64,000 nucleotides of DNA from Shinella zoogloeoides (GCF_003574625.1 NZ_QNUJ01000005.1:1-64000); one strand, 5' to 3'; positions 36,756-45,596 are shown, numbered from the stretch's first letter. Program-made: numbers and translations. Notes: generated by a model from the sequence alone, not told the origin.

Positions 36756-37861
36756 TGTACGAACTGAAATCCGTCCACAAGCGCTACGGCCTCGCCAAGG
36801 TCGCCCTGCGCAAGATCGACCTTGCCGTGCGCGACCGGGAATTCCTCGTCATCTACGGCCCGGCCGGCGCCGGCAAGAGCACGCTGCTCAACATCCTCGC
36901 CGGCATTGCCAAGCCGACCAGCGGCGACGTGCTGCGCAATGGCGTGTCGATCCTCAAGGTGCCGCCGGAAAAGCGTGACGCCGCCATGGCCTTTGAGAAC
37001 TACGCGCTCTATTCGCACCTTTCCGTCGGCGAGAACCTTGCGTTTCCCCTCAAGGCGCGCGGCCTCGGCCGCGCCGAGGTCGAGGAGCGCGTCAAGCGCA
37101 TCTCCGGCATCCTCGGCATCGGCCACCTCTTGGAGCGGCGCCCCGGCTTCCTTTCCGGCGGCCAGCGCCAGCGCGTGGCGCTCGGCCGCGCCATCATCCG
37201 CCCGGCCGATATCTACCTGCTCGACGAGCCGGTCGGCCATCTCGACGCCAAGCTGCGCCACAAGATCCGTGCCGAGCTGAAGGCGCTCGCCGAGGACCTG
37301 TCGGCCACCGTCGTCTTCACCACCACCTCGTCGCGCGAGGCGCTGGCGCTCGGCGACCGGGTCGCCGTGCTCAATGCCGGCAGGCTGGAGCAGGTCGGCA
37401 AGCCGGCCGATCTCTATCATCGCCCGGCGAACGCCTTCGTCGCCTCCTTCGTCGGCGATCCGCCGATGAGCTTCATCTCCGTCGAGCCGCGTCCGCATGA
37501 CGGCAGGGTGGATTTCGTGACGGCGGACGGCATGCCGGTCGCCTCGCTCGCCGCCGACGCCGTGCAGGGCCTCACCAACGAGGCCGGCAGGATCCAGGTC
37601 GGCTTCCGCTCCAACGAGGTGCGGATCGCGGGCGAGGGGGATTCCAACGCGCTTCGTGGCCGCGTCGATGTCATCGAGAACCTCGGCTACATGAAGATCG
37701 CCCTCGTCGGCATCGGCGGTGACCAGGTCTCCGTCTCCGTTCCCGCCGGCACCGCGCTCGGCGTCGGCGAGACGGTCGCCATCGCTTTCCCGCGCGACGC
37801 CGTCCACCTGTTCCAGAATGCCCGGGCGGTCACGCATGCGACGCCCTCGGCAGGAGTTTGA
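36755..37861 (+). CDS. ABC transporter ATPase 1, degenerate switch residues
   Basis: MalK-type ATPase of 368 residues with a C-terminal regulatory (TOBE-like) domain. Walker A GPAGAGKST, signature LSGGQRQRVALGRA and Walker B IYLLDEPVGHLD are complete. However, the Q-loop glutamine is replaced by glutamate (MAFENYALY) and the switch histidine is missing: the expected VTHD is FTTTSSREA. It is encoded directly before a second ATPase with an intact histidine, so the pair likely works as an asymmetric heterodimer with one fully active site. The same arrangement of two ATPases is known for rhizobial glycerol importers. Confidence 0.92.
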   Translation: MYELKSVHKRYGLAKVALRKIDLAVRDREFLVIYGPAGAGKSTLLNILAGIAKPTSGDVLRNGVSILKVPPEKRDAAMAFENYALYSHLSVGENLAFPLKARGLGRAEVEERVKRISGILGIGHLLERRPGFLSGGQRQRVALGRAIIRPADIYLLDEPVGHLDAKLRHKIRAELKALAEDLSATVVFTTTSSREALALGDRVAVLNAGRLEQVGKPADLYHRPANAFVASFVGDPPMSFISVEPRPHDGRVDFVTADGMPVASLAADAVQGLTNEAGRIQVGFRSNEVRIAGEGDSNALRGRVDVIENLGYMKIALVGIGGDQVSVSVPAGTALGVGETVAIAFPRDAVHLFQNARAVTHATPSAGV

Positions 37862-37864
37862 CCC

Positions 37865-38959
37865 ATGGCCTCCATCAAAGCTGAACGACTCGTCAAGCGC
37901 TACGGCGCCTTCCAGGCGGTGCACGGCATCGACTTCGAGATCGCCGACGGCGAGTTCGTCGCCATCCTCGGTCCCTCGGGCTGCGGGAAATCTTCGACGA
38001 TGCGCATGATCGCGGGCCTTGAATCCGTCACCGAAGGCTCGATCTATTTCGACGGCAAGCGCGTCAACGACGTGCGCGCCCGCGACCGCAACGTTGCCAT
38101 GTCCTTCGAATCCTACGCGCTCTACCCGACGATCTCGATCTACGAGAACATCGCCTTCCCGCTGCGCTCGGCCAATGTCGATGCGAAGGAGATCGATCGG
38201 CAGGTTCGCGACATCGCGGAGAAGATGGAGTTGACGGCGCTGCTGAACCTCAAGCCGAAGGGTCTTTCCTCCGGCCAGGCGCAGCGCGTCGGCCTTGCGC
38301 GGGCGCTGGTGCGCAATCCGGCGGTGTTCCTGCTCGACGAGCCGATCTCGCATCTCGACACGCGCCAGCGCTACCGCATGCGCCGCTTCATCAAGAGCCT
38401 GCACCAGAAGTTCAACTACACGATGATCTACGTCACCCACGACCAGGAGGAGGCCCTGGCGCTGGCCGACCGGGTCATGGTGATGAGCGACGGCGAGATC
38501 CAGCAGATGGCGGTGCCGGACGAGGTCTATGCCCGTCCGAGGAACGCCTTCGTCGCCGGCTTCGTCGGCGAACCGCCGATCAATTTCTTCGATTGCAGGG
38601 TCGTGGCCGGTGACGGCGGCTGGCAGATCGAATTCGAGGGGCGCAAGCTCGCCTTGCCGGAGCGCCTGCACGCCGCCGCGCAGGGCATCGGTGACGGCGG
38701 CCTTGCCGCCATCCGCCCGCATTTCCTCTCCATCGGCGGCGACAGCCCGCTGCGCGTCGACGGCAAGGTGTTCATCACGGAGGAATTGCAGGACCAGAAC
38801 CTGATCTTCGTCGATGTCGGCGACACGCGCTTCACGCTCGTCGCCCATCCCTCGGTCACGCCGAAGCGCGGCGAGGCGGTGCCGGTCTCCATCGACCCGG
38901 AGCACCTTCTCCTCTTCCCGCGCTCGCAGGCCGGCAAGGTGGAGAGCATCGTCGCATGA
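37865..38959 (+). CDS. ABC transporter ATPase 2
   Basis: MalK-type ATPase of 364 residues. Walker A is GPSGCGKSS, Walker B VFLLDEPISHLD and the switch histidine is present in VTHDQEEAL. The Q-loop is again altered (MSFESYALYP) and the signature is LSSGQAQRVGLARA instead of LSGGQ. The C-terminal TOBE-like region spans about residues 235-364. It follows the first ATPase by three bases and overlaps the GMC gene by four. In a mixed dimer, the signature of one subunit faces the Walker A of the other, so the defects in the two proteins are complementary in part. Confidence 0.92.
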   Translation: MASIKAERLVKRYGAFQAVHGIDFEIADGEFVAILGPSGCGKSSTMRMIAGLESVTEGSIYFDGKRVNDVRARDRNVAMSFESYALYPTISIYENIAFPLRSANVDAKEIDRQVRDIAEKMELTALLNLKPKGLSSGQAQRVGLARALVRNPAVFLLDEPISHLDTRQRYRMRRFIKSLHQKFNYTMIYVTHDQEEALALADRVMVMSDGEIQQMAVPDEVYARPRNAFVAGFVGEPPINFFDCRVVAGDGGWQIEFEGRKLALPERLHAAAQGIGDGGLAAIRPHFLSIGGDSPLRVDGKVFITEELQDQNLIFVDVGDTRFTLVAHPSVTPKRGEAVPVSIDPEHLLLFPRSQAGKVESIVA

Positions 38960-40626
38960 GCTACGACCACATCGTCGTCGGCGGCGGCACGGCCGGCTGC
39001 CTTGCCGCCGGCAAGCTCGCCGGCGAGCACGGCGCGCGCGTGCTGGTGCTGGAGGCGGGGCCGGACGACCGAAATCCCCTGATCCGCATGCCGGCCGGCT
39101 TCGTCAAGCTGCTCGGCGTCGAGAAATATATGTGGTTCTACAAGTCCGTCGCGCAGGCGCGGCTCGGCGGGCGCACGCCCATCGTGCCGCAGGGCCGCGT
39201 GCTCGGCGGCGGCTCCTCCGTCAACGCCATGGTCTATATGCGTGGCCAGCCGGGCGATTACGACGGCTGGGCCGGGGAGATCGGCGACGATCAATGGTCC
39301 TACGATGCGCTGCTGCCCTATTTCACCGCCATGGAGGACAACGCGCGGCTGAACGACGACTATCATGGCGTCGGCGGGCCCTGGCAGGTGTCCGACCTCG
39401 AGCACATGTGCGAACTGTCGCGCGCCTTCGTGCTGGCCGCGCAGGGCATCGGCCTGCCGCATAACGGCGATTTCAACGGCCGGAGCCAGCGCGGCGTCGG
39501 GGCCTATCAGGTGACGACCCGCAACGGCCGGCGCTGCTCGGCGGTGGACGCCTTCCTGCGCCCCGCCATGAAGACCGGCCGGCTCGACGTCAGGACCTCC
39601 TGCCTCGTCCATTCGATCATCATCGAGAACGGCCGTGCGGTCGGCGTCCGGTATTCCGAGGGCGATGGCCGCGCCGTGACGGAAGCCCGCTGTGACGGCG
39701 AGGTGCTGCTTGCCGCCGGTGCCATCGCCACGCCGAAGCTTCTGATGCTCTCCGGCATCGGCCCGGCGGATCACCTGAAGGCGCATGGCATTCCGGTCCG
39801 CGTCGATCTTGCCGGCGTCGGGGCCAATCTCCAGGACCACACGGAAACGCCGGTCGTCGCCCTCTGCAACGGTCCCTACGGTTATTACAGCCATGATCGC
39901 GGCTGGAAGCAGATGCGCAACGGCCTCGAATATCTGCTCAACCGCACCGGCCCGGTGACGTCCAACGGCGTTGAGGCCGGCGCCTTCTTCGATCCGGACG
40001 ATCTTTCCGGCATTCCGAAGGTCCAGCAATTCTGCGTGCCGACGGTCTATCTCGACAAGGACCACACCGACCAGCAGGCGAGCCACGGCCTGACGCTGAA
40101 TTCCTGCGTCGCCAGGCCCCGTTCGCGCGGCTCCGTGCAACTTGCCTCCGCCGACCCGAGGGACCAGCCGCTGGTCGATCCGAATTATCTCGCCGATCCC
40201 GAGGACCTGCGCCTTTCCATCGGCGGCGTGCGCCGCGCCCGCGAAATCCTTCAGGAGGAGCCGCTGCGCTCGATGATCGCCCGCGAGATCTTCCCCGGCC
40301 CGGACAAGGTGTCGGATGCGGACCTCGCCGAGCATGCGAAGCGCTTCGTCAAGACCGTCTACCACCCCGTCGGCACCTGCCGCATGGCCCGGGAGGGCGA
40401 TGCCGGGGGCGTGCTCGGGGCGGACATGCGGGTGCGCGGCATTGCGGGCCTGCGTGTCATCGACGCCTCCGCCATCCCCACCATCATTTCCGGCAACACC
40501 AATGCCGCGGTGCTGGTCGTCGCCGACAAGGCGGTGGAATTCATCACCGGCGGCACGCGCCGTCCGCCCGCTGGTATCGCTCCGGCCGCGGGCCGACCGG
40601 CGGCCAACGCATTTCAGGAGGCATGA
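38956..40626 (+). CDS. GMC-family FAD oxidoreductase
   Basis: FAD-dependent alcohol dehydrogenase/oxidase of 556 residues, choline-dehydrogenase-like. The ADP-binding motif GGGTAGCLAAGKL is at the start, the first GMC signature is seen in GRVLGGGSSVNAMVYMRG (about residue 77), and the catalytic histidine in YHPVGTCRM with the following Asn in SGNTNAA. The last 25 residues are an Ala/Pro/Gly-rich tail. No signal peptide is seen, so it acts in the cytosol or at the membrane face. It overlaps the ATPase gene and is followed directly by an MDR gene and an AldA-like gene, forming an alcohol to aldehyde to acid series. Confidence 0.92.
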   Translation: MSYDHIVVGGGTAGCLAAGKLAGEHGARVLVLEAGPDDRNPLIRMPAGFVKLLGVEKYMWFYKSVAQARLGGRTPIVPQGRVLGGGSSVNAMVYMRGQPGDYDGWAGEIGDDQWSYDALLPYFTAMEDNARLNDDYHGVGGPWQVSDLEHMCELSRAFVLAAQGIGLPHNGDFNGRSQRGVGAYQVTTRNGRRCSAVDAFLRPAMKTGRLDVRTSCLVHSIIIENGRAVGVRYSEGDGRAVTEARCDGEVLLAAGAIATPKLLMLSGIGPADHLKAHGIPVRVDLAGVGANLQDHTETPVVALCNGPYGYYSHDRGWKQMRNGLEYLLNRTGPVTSNGVEAGAFFDPDDLSGIPKVQQFCVPTVYLDKDHTDQQASHGLTLNSCVARPRSRGSVQLASADPRDQPLVDPNYLADPEDLRLSIGGVRRAREILQEEPLRSMIAREIFPGPDKVSDADLAEHAKRFVKTVYHPVGTCRMAREGDAGGVLGADMRVRGIAGLRVIDASAIPTIISGNTNAAVLVVADKAVEFITGGTRRPPAGIAPAAGRPAANAFQEA

Positions 40627-40627
40627 C

Positions 40628-41623
40628 ATGAAGGCTATCGTTCTTCCGGGACCCGGTGCGCGGCTCGACGACGTGGTGCCGGCCGACCTGCCGGTGCCCG
40701 AGCCCGGCCCCGGCCAGCTGCGCCTCAGGGTCATCGCGGTTTCCGTCAATCCGGTCGACTGGAAGCTGGCGATCGATCACAAGCCAGAATGGACCTATCC
40801 GCATGTGCTCGGGCTCGATGCCGCGGGCATTATCGATGCGGTCGGGCCGGATGTGGAGGGCTGGGCCGTCGGCGAGCCGGTGGTGGTGCACAACAATCTC
40901 TGGAAGCCCGGCGTCTTTGCCGAATATTGCCTCGCGCCGGCCCACGCCACCTCGCGCCTGCCGGCCGGCGTGCGCTTCACCGATGCCGCCGCCGTTCCCT
41001 GCGCGGGCTACACCGCCTATCAGGCCCTGTTCCGCAAGGCCCGGCTGGGGGCCGGCCAGACCGTTCTCGTGCAGGGTGCGAATGGCGGCGTCGGCGGCTT
41101 TGCCACCCAGCTTGCCCATCAGGCCGGGGCGAAGGTCATCGCGTTGACGCGGCCGGAGCATTTCGATGCCGTGCGCACCTTCGGTGCAGATGTGGTCCTC
41201 GACTATCGCGACCCGAATCTCTTGCAGAAGGTGCGGGGCGAGACGGAGGGCGGCTATGGCGTCGATGTCATGCTGGAGGTGGTCAATCCCGGCGATGCCC
41301 GCAAGTCGCTCGCCTTCGTGCATTACAACGGCCATCTCGTCTCGGTCGATCCGCTGCCGGTCATGACCGACGTGCCGTCCTATACCTATGCCGCCTCGGT
41401 CCATGAAGTCGGCCTCGGCGGGGCGTATTTCGCCGGGCACGTGCCGACCCAACGGGATTTCGCCCGAATGGGCGACGATCTGATGGCCCGGCTTGCGGCC
41501 GGCAGGCTCGATCCGATGGTCGAGGAGATCGTGACGCTCGGCGACATTCCGGATGCGCTGCGGCGGCTGAAGCGCCGCGAGGTGACGGGCAAGATTGTCG
41601 CCCGGATCGCGCCGGACCCCTGA
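40628..41623 (+). CDS. MDR-family zinc-independent oxidoreductase
   Basis: Medium-chain dehydrogenase/reductase of the quinone oxidoreductase branch, 331 residues. The NADPH site is VQGANGGVGGFATQLA (about residue 148), and the N-terminal GroES-like domain contains HVLGLDAAGIIDAVG. No cysteine cluster of structural zinc is visible, as is usual for this branch. It starts one base after the GMC stop codon. It could reduce or oxidise a carbonyl intermediate in the series; the substrate is unknown. Confidence 0.87.
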   Translation: MKAIVLPGPGARLDDVVPADLPVPEPGPGQLRLRVIAVSVNPVDWKLAIDHKPEWTYPHVLGLDAAGIIDAVGPDVEGWAVGEPVVVHNNLWKPGVFAEYCLAPAHATSRLPAGVRFTDAAAVPCAGYTAYQALFRKARLGAGQTVLVQGANGGVGGFATQLAHQAGAKVIALTRPEHFDAVRTFGADVVLDYRDPNLLQKVRGETEGGYGVDVMLEVVNPGDARKSLAFVHYNGHLVSVDPLPVMTDVPSYTYAASVHEVGLGGAYFAGHVPTQRDFARMGDDLMARLAAGRLDPMVEEIVTLGDIPDALRRLKRREVTGKIVARIAPDP

Positions 41624-41650
41624 ACGAGAAGACAAGACGGGAGGAACACC

Positions 41651-43087
41651 ATGTCCAGCAACACGCATTATATCGATGGCCGCTTTGTCGAGGACACGTC
41701 CTCCGACCGCATCGCCGTCTACAATCCGGCGACCGAAGAGCAGATCGCCGAGATCCCCGATGCCTCGGGCGCGGTCATCGATGCCGCGGTCGATGCCGCG
41801 CGCAAGGCGCAGCCCGCCTGGGCCGAGCTGCCGCCCATCGAGCGGGCCGGCTATGTCAGGGCGATTGCCGAGAGGATCCGCGGCAAGGCCGATCTTCTTG
41901 CCGAGACCATTTCGCGTGAGCAGGGCAAGATCCTGTCGCTCGCCAAGGGCGAGGTGCTCGGCATGGCCGGGCTGATGGACTACATGGCCGAATGGGCACG
42001 GCGCATCGAGGGCGAGATCATCGCCAGCGACCGCAAGGGCGAGACCATTTATCTCAACCGCGTGCCGATCGGCGTCGTCGCCGGCATCCTGCCGTGGAAC
42101 TTCCCCTTCTACCTGATCGGCCGCAAGCTCGCCCCGGCGCTCGTCGCAGGCAACACCATCGTCGTCAAGCCGAGCGAGGAAACGCCGCTCAACGCCTTCC
42201 TCTTCGCCGAGATCGCGGACGAGGTCGGCCTGCCGAAGGGCGTGTTCAACATGGTCTCGGGCCGCGGCCGCACCACGGGCGCCGCGCTTTCCGGGCACAC
42301 TGGCATCGATCTCGTCAGCTTCACCGGCAGCGTGCCGACGGGCGTCGCCATCATGGAGGCGGCGGCGAAGAACCTGACGCGCGTCAACCTGGAGCTCGGC
42401 GGCAAGGCGCCGGCCATCGTGCTGAAGGATGCCGACCTCGATCTCGCGGTGGAGGCGATCACCGCCTCGCGCATCGTCAATACCGGGCAGGTCTGCAATT
42501 GCGCGGAGCGCATCTTCGTGGAGCGGCAGGTGGCGGACGAATTCACGGAACGCTTCGTCAAGCGCATGGCGGCCGTGACCTACGGCGATCCCATCGCCGA
42601 GCGAAATGTCGACATGGGGCCGCTCGTCAACGCGGTGCAGCTCGGCAAGGTCGAGGCCATGGTCGAGCGGGCGAAGGCGGCGGGGGCGTCGGTCGCGCTC
42701 GGCGGCCAGCGGGCGGAGCGCAATCGCGGCCACCACTACGAGCCGACCGTGCTGACCGGCTGCACGCCGGACATGGAGATCATGCGCAAGGAAATCTTCG
42801 GCCCCGTCGCGCCCATCGCGGTGGTCGAGGACGCGGACGAGGCGGTGCACCATGCCAACGACACCGAATACGGCCTGACGTCCTCGCTCTACACGCAGGA
42901 TCTCAACAAGGCGATGCGCGTCACACGGCGGCTGCAATTCGGCGAGACCTATATCAACCGGGAGAACGGCGAGGCCTATCAGGGCTTCCATGCCGGCCGC
43001 AAGAAATCCGGCATCGGTGGGGCGGACGGCAAGCACGGCTTCTACGAATATATGGAGACCCAGGCCGTCTATATCCAGCACGGCTGA
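41651..43087 (+). CDS. aldA: Lactaldehyde/glycolaldehyde dehydrogenase (AldA-like)
   Basis: NAD-dependent aldehyde dehydrogenase of 478 residues, nearly the length of E. coli AldA (479). The catalytic cysteine is in NTGQVCNCAER and the glutamate in LELGGKAPA. Segments specific to AldA are present: YMAEWARR with EGEII, and at the end FGETYINREN and SGIGGADGKHG. AldA oxidises L-lactaldehyde and glycolaldehyde, end products of methylpentose and pentose aldolase pathways. Placed after a GMC enzyme and before a polyol-type SDR, it probably disposes of a short 2-hydroxyaldehyde. ATG 41651 follows GGGAGGAACACC. Confidence 0.9.
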   Translation: MSSNTHYIDGRFVEDTSSDRIAVYNPATEEQIAEIPDASGAVIDAAVDAARKAQPAWAELPPIERAGYVRAIAERIRGKADLLAETISREQGKILSLAKGEVLGMAGLMDYMAEWARRIEGEIIASDRKGETIYLNRVPIGVVAGILPWNFPFYLIGRKLAPALVAGNTIVVKPSEETPLNAFLFAEIADEVGLPKGVFNMVSGRGRTTGAALSGHTGIDLVSFTGSVPTGVAIMEAAAKNLTRVNLELGGKAPAIVLKDADLDLAVEAITASRIVNTGQVCNCAERIFVERQVADEFTERFVKRMAAVTYGDPIAERNVDMGPLVNAVQLGKVEAMVERAKAAGASVALGGQRAERNRGHHYEPTVLTGCTPDMEIMRKEIFGPVAPIAVVEDADEAVHHANDTEYGLTSSLYTQDLNKAMRVTRRLQFGETYINRENGEAYQGFHAGRKKSGIGGADGKHGFYEYMETQAVYIQHG

Positions 43088-43134
43088 GGCGAGTGACGGA
43101 CCGGCGGAAACGTCCGGCCAGAAAGAGGACCAGC

Positions 43135-43908
43135 ATGTATCTTGAGAAATTCGGCCTCGCCGGCCGCGTGGCCGTGGTCACCGGGGCCGGGCAGGGCATC
43201 GGGCTCGCCTCAGCCGAGGCGCTGTGCGAGGCAGGCGCGGCGGTCGTCCTGACCGATATCAGCATGGAGCGGGCGGAGGCCGGGCGCGCGGCGCTCGCCG
43301 CGAAGGGCTATGCGGCGGAGGCCGACGTGGTCGACATCGGCGACAGCGCCTCGATCAACGCGGTAGCCGACCGGTTGGCGGCGGACGGCAGGACGGCGGA
43401 TATCCTCGTCGCCAATGCCGGCATCGCCCATGCGGGCGTTCCGGCGGAAGACCTGTCGGACGCCGACTGGGAGCGCATGATCGGCATCAATCTCAGCGGC
43501 GCCTTCCGCTCCTGCCGCGCCTTCGGCAAGCACATGCTCGCCAAGGGCGGCGGCTCGATCGTCACCATCGGCTCCATGTCGGGCAGCATCGTCAACCGGC
43601 CGCAGCAGCAGGTGCACTACAATGCGGCCAAGGCCGGCGTGCACCACCTGACCCGCTCGCTCGCCGCCGAATGGGCGACGCGCGGCGTCAGGGTCAATTC
43701 CGTCGCGCCGACCTATATCGACACGCCGCTGCTCACCTTCGCGAAGGAGGATAAGCCGATGTACGAGGAGTGGCTGGACATGACGCCGATGCACCGGCTC
43801 GGCCAGCCCGCCGAAATCGCCTCCATCGTGCTCTTCCTCGCCTCGGATGCCTCCAGCCTGATGACCGGCTCCATCGTCTCGGCCGATGCCGGCTATACCT
43901 GCTGGTAG
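43135..43908 (+). CDS. SDR oxidoreductase, galactitol dehydrogenase-like
   Basis: Short-chain dehydrogenase of 257 residues: TGAGQGIG, ANAG, IGSMSG, YNAAK and the ending ADAGYTCW (the usual D-G-G is D-A-G). It starts MYLEKFGLAG, almost the same as 11680-12450 (MYLERFRLEG), and shares GSIVNRPQQQ and AAEWATRGVRVN with it. It closes the + strand operon and is followed by a hairpin terminator. Together with 11680 and 30263 it makes one copy per large operon, presumably with different polyol preferences. Confidence 0.88.
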   Translation: MYLEKFGLAGRVAVVTGAGQGIGLASAEALCEAGAAVVLTDISMERAEAGRAALAAKGYAAEADVVDIGDSASINAVADRLAADGRTADILVANAGIAHAGVPAEDLSDADWERMIGINLSGAFRSCRAFGKHMLAKGGGSIVTIGSMSGSIVNRPQQQVHYNAAKAGVHHLTRSLAAEWATRGVRVNSVAPTYIDTPLLTFAKEDKPMYEEWLDMTPMHRLGQPAEIASIVLFLASDASSLMTGSIVSADAGYTCW

Positions 43909-43917
43909 AAAGCCACG

Positions 43918-43946
43918 CCGCCCGCCTCGGCTTTCCGGGCGGGCGG
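43918..43946 (+). terminator. Hairpin at operon end
   Basis: CCGCCCGCC (43918-43926) and GGCGGGCGG (43938-43946) form a nine-pair stem nine bases after the SDR stop. T-rich sequence after it is poor (TATT), so termination may be factor-assisted. Confidence 0.55.
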
Positions 43947-44023
43947 TATTCGCGGCAGGGCGGAAAGTAAACTTTCTTCCGCCGCCGCCGTCCGGATGTC
44001 ATGTAGGTGCTTGAATTATACGC

Positions 44024-44052
44024 CTGACATGTTATACGTACAACGTGATAAG
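44024..44052 (+). promoter_or_regulatory. Promoter with HutC-type operator, for the 44409 transporter
   Basis: CTGACA (44024-44029), 17 bp, then GATAAG (44047-44052); the spacer holds TGTTATACGTACAACG (44030-44045), two bases from the palindrome at 309-324. This layout matches the three other promoters. The ATG of the next gene is 357 bases further on. Confidence 0.7.
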
Positions 44053-44167
44053 TTTGGATTGCGCGTGCCGGCAAGGTTGCCGCGCCGCGCGATCTGGTGC
44101 TGTTTTGCGACCATCTTCTCAAGGCTGGATTGATCACCGCGGAGCCTTCCCGTGCAACGGGCATTTT

Positions 44168-44180
44168 GTAGCTTAACTAC
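44168..44180. promoter_or_regulatory. HexR-like operator
   Basis: GTAGCTTAACTAC within TTGTAGCTTAACTACA, one base from the perfect palindrome at 31190-31202 and with the outer T and A of the HexR motif present. Confidence 0.68.
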
Positions 44181-44295
44181 ATTATGGCGTGCTTCGCTTT
44201 GCGAGATTGGCGCGAGTGCTTAGTCGATTCATTCTGTTTTTTCTGAAATATGGCTGAATCGTTTCAAAAAATAATCTGCCGCCAATCGTAAAAAT

Positions 44296-44308
44296 GTAGT
44301 TGAATTAC
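44296..44308. promoter_or_regulatory. HexR-like operator
   Basis: GTAGTTGAATTAC preceded by AAAAAT, two bases from the perfect palindrome; 128 bp from the copy at 44168, close to the 115 bp between the pair at 31075 and 31190. TTGAAT at 44301-44306 could be a -35. Confidence 0.6.
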
Positions 44309-44408
44309 TGAAATGCTTTGTCTAGCATCCCTGCTGCGTGAGGTGTGGGAGCGCCGACCGGCCAGCCGCTGCGCGCATTGGAGGCGTTTTTCGATAGGGA
44401 GGGGAGCT

Positions 44409-45596
44409 ATGTTCAAAAAGCTCGTGAAAGCATCGTTGTTTGCCGCTGCCGCCACGGTCGCGCTCTGGCCGGCCATGGTTGCCGCGCCGGCTGCCGCGCA
44501 GGACGGCGATAATATCGACATCACAATCGGCTGGGTGCCGCCGGACATCACGGGCGTCTTCAAGACGGCCACGAACTTCTTCGAGCTGGCCGCCGCCGAC
44601 GCCAACAAGAACGGCTTCAACGTCAAGGTCCTGACCAAGTCGCCGACCAGCCCGACGGCCTTCGCCGAGCAGGTCAGCATCATCGAGGACATGATCCAGC
44701 GCAAGGTCGACCTGATCGCCGTCTCGCCGGCCGAGGTCGCCACCGTCAAGCCGGCACTCATCCGCGCCACGGAGGCCGGCATTCCGGTCGTCATCGTCAA
44801 CCTGCTCGAGCCGATCGACGGCGTGAACGTCTCGTCCTATATCGGCTTCGACAACACGCAGGGCGCGGAAGTCTCCGCCTATGCGGTCGCCGACTATTTC
44901 GGCGGTCCGGGCGTGCTCGGCTCCGGCGACAAGGTCGATGTCCAGCCCGACACCTATCTCGATCTGAAGTTCTGGCAGGATCTCGCCGCCAAGCTCTCCG
45001 ACGAGGACAAGGCCAAGATCAAGGCGCGCGGCGCGATCATCGAGGGCGTTGCCGGCGGCTTCTTCTCGACGGCCCGTCTCAACGGCTTCCGCGAAGTGCT
45101 CAAGCAGTTCCCGGGCATCGAGATCGTCGGCGGCACCTGCGCCGGTGACTGGAACCGCGAGAAGGGCACGCGCTGCGCCGAGGACATCCTGCAGGCCAAT
45201 CCCGACAACCTCGACTTCATCTGGGCCGCGTCCAACGAAATGGGCCTCGGCGCGATGCTCGTCGCCGGTTCGCAGGGCCGTCTCGAAACCACCAAGGACG
45301 GCGCCAATATCGGCGACAAGAAGGTCGCGATCTTCACCAACGACGTGACGCCGGAATCGGTCGACCGTATCGCCGAGGGCAAGATGATCGCCGAAACCAC
45401 CCACGGCTTTGCCGACTGGGGCTGGTTCGGCACCAAGTTCGCGGTGGAGCTCGCCTGCGGCCTCGAAGTCCCGAAGACCTTCGATATCCGCCCGCGTACC
45501 GTCTACGAGACGAATGCCCGCAACTTCTATCCGGAGCCGAAGCTGGAAGCGATCGACTGGAAGACCATCCGGGCGAACTGCAAGAAGGCCAACTGA
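44409..45596 (+). CDS. Sugar ABC transporter substrate-binding protein
   Basis: Ribose-class periplasmic binding protein, 395 residues, longer than the two others in the window. ATG 44409 is preceded by GGGAGGGGAG and opens a typical signal peptide with cleavage after PAAA. The mature start is QDGDNIDITIGWVPPDITG; later segments VEQ-type SIIEDMIQRKVDLIAVSP and WAASNEMGLGAML are typical ligand-site regions. It is subject to both the HutC-type promoter and two HexR-like sites. A D-tagatose/D-psicose 3-epimerase-family protein downstream suggests a ketose, probably a rare hexulose. Confidence 0.92.
   Translation: MFKKLVKASLFAAAATVALWPAMVAAPAAAQDGDNIDITIGWVPPDITGVFKTATNFFELAAADANKNGFNVKVLTKSPTSPTAFAEQVSIIEDMIQRKVDLIAVSPAEVATVKPALIRATEAGIPVVIVNLLEPIDGVNVSSYIGFDNTQGAEVSAYAVADYFGGPGVLGSGDKVDVQPDTYLDLKFWQDLAAKLSDEDKAKIKARGAIIEGVAGGFFSTARLNGFREVLKQFPGIEIVGGTCAGDWNREKGTRCAEDILQANPDNLDFIWAASNEMGLGAMLVAGSQGRLETTKDGANIGDKKVAIFTNDVTPESVDRIAEGKMIAETTHGFADWGWFGTKFAVELACGLEVPKTFDIRPRTVYETNARNFYPEPKLEAIDWKTIRANCKKAN

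Larger units (their letters stand above)
44053..44408 (+). other. Long leader region with two HexR-like sites
   Basis: No reading frame with a ribosome-binding site is seen before 44409. It contains two HexR-like palindromes described separately, and a seven-base inverted repeat CGATTCA (44225-44231) / TGAATCG (44255-44261). A second promoter near 44300 is likely, since the first would give a leader of about 350 bases. I see no riboswitch I can name. Confidence 0.5.

Noticed and set aside
44053-44408. Riboswitch in the long leader before the binding-protein gene
   Set aside because: No conserved aptamer sequence was recognised; the region is explained in part by two operator-like palindromes.
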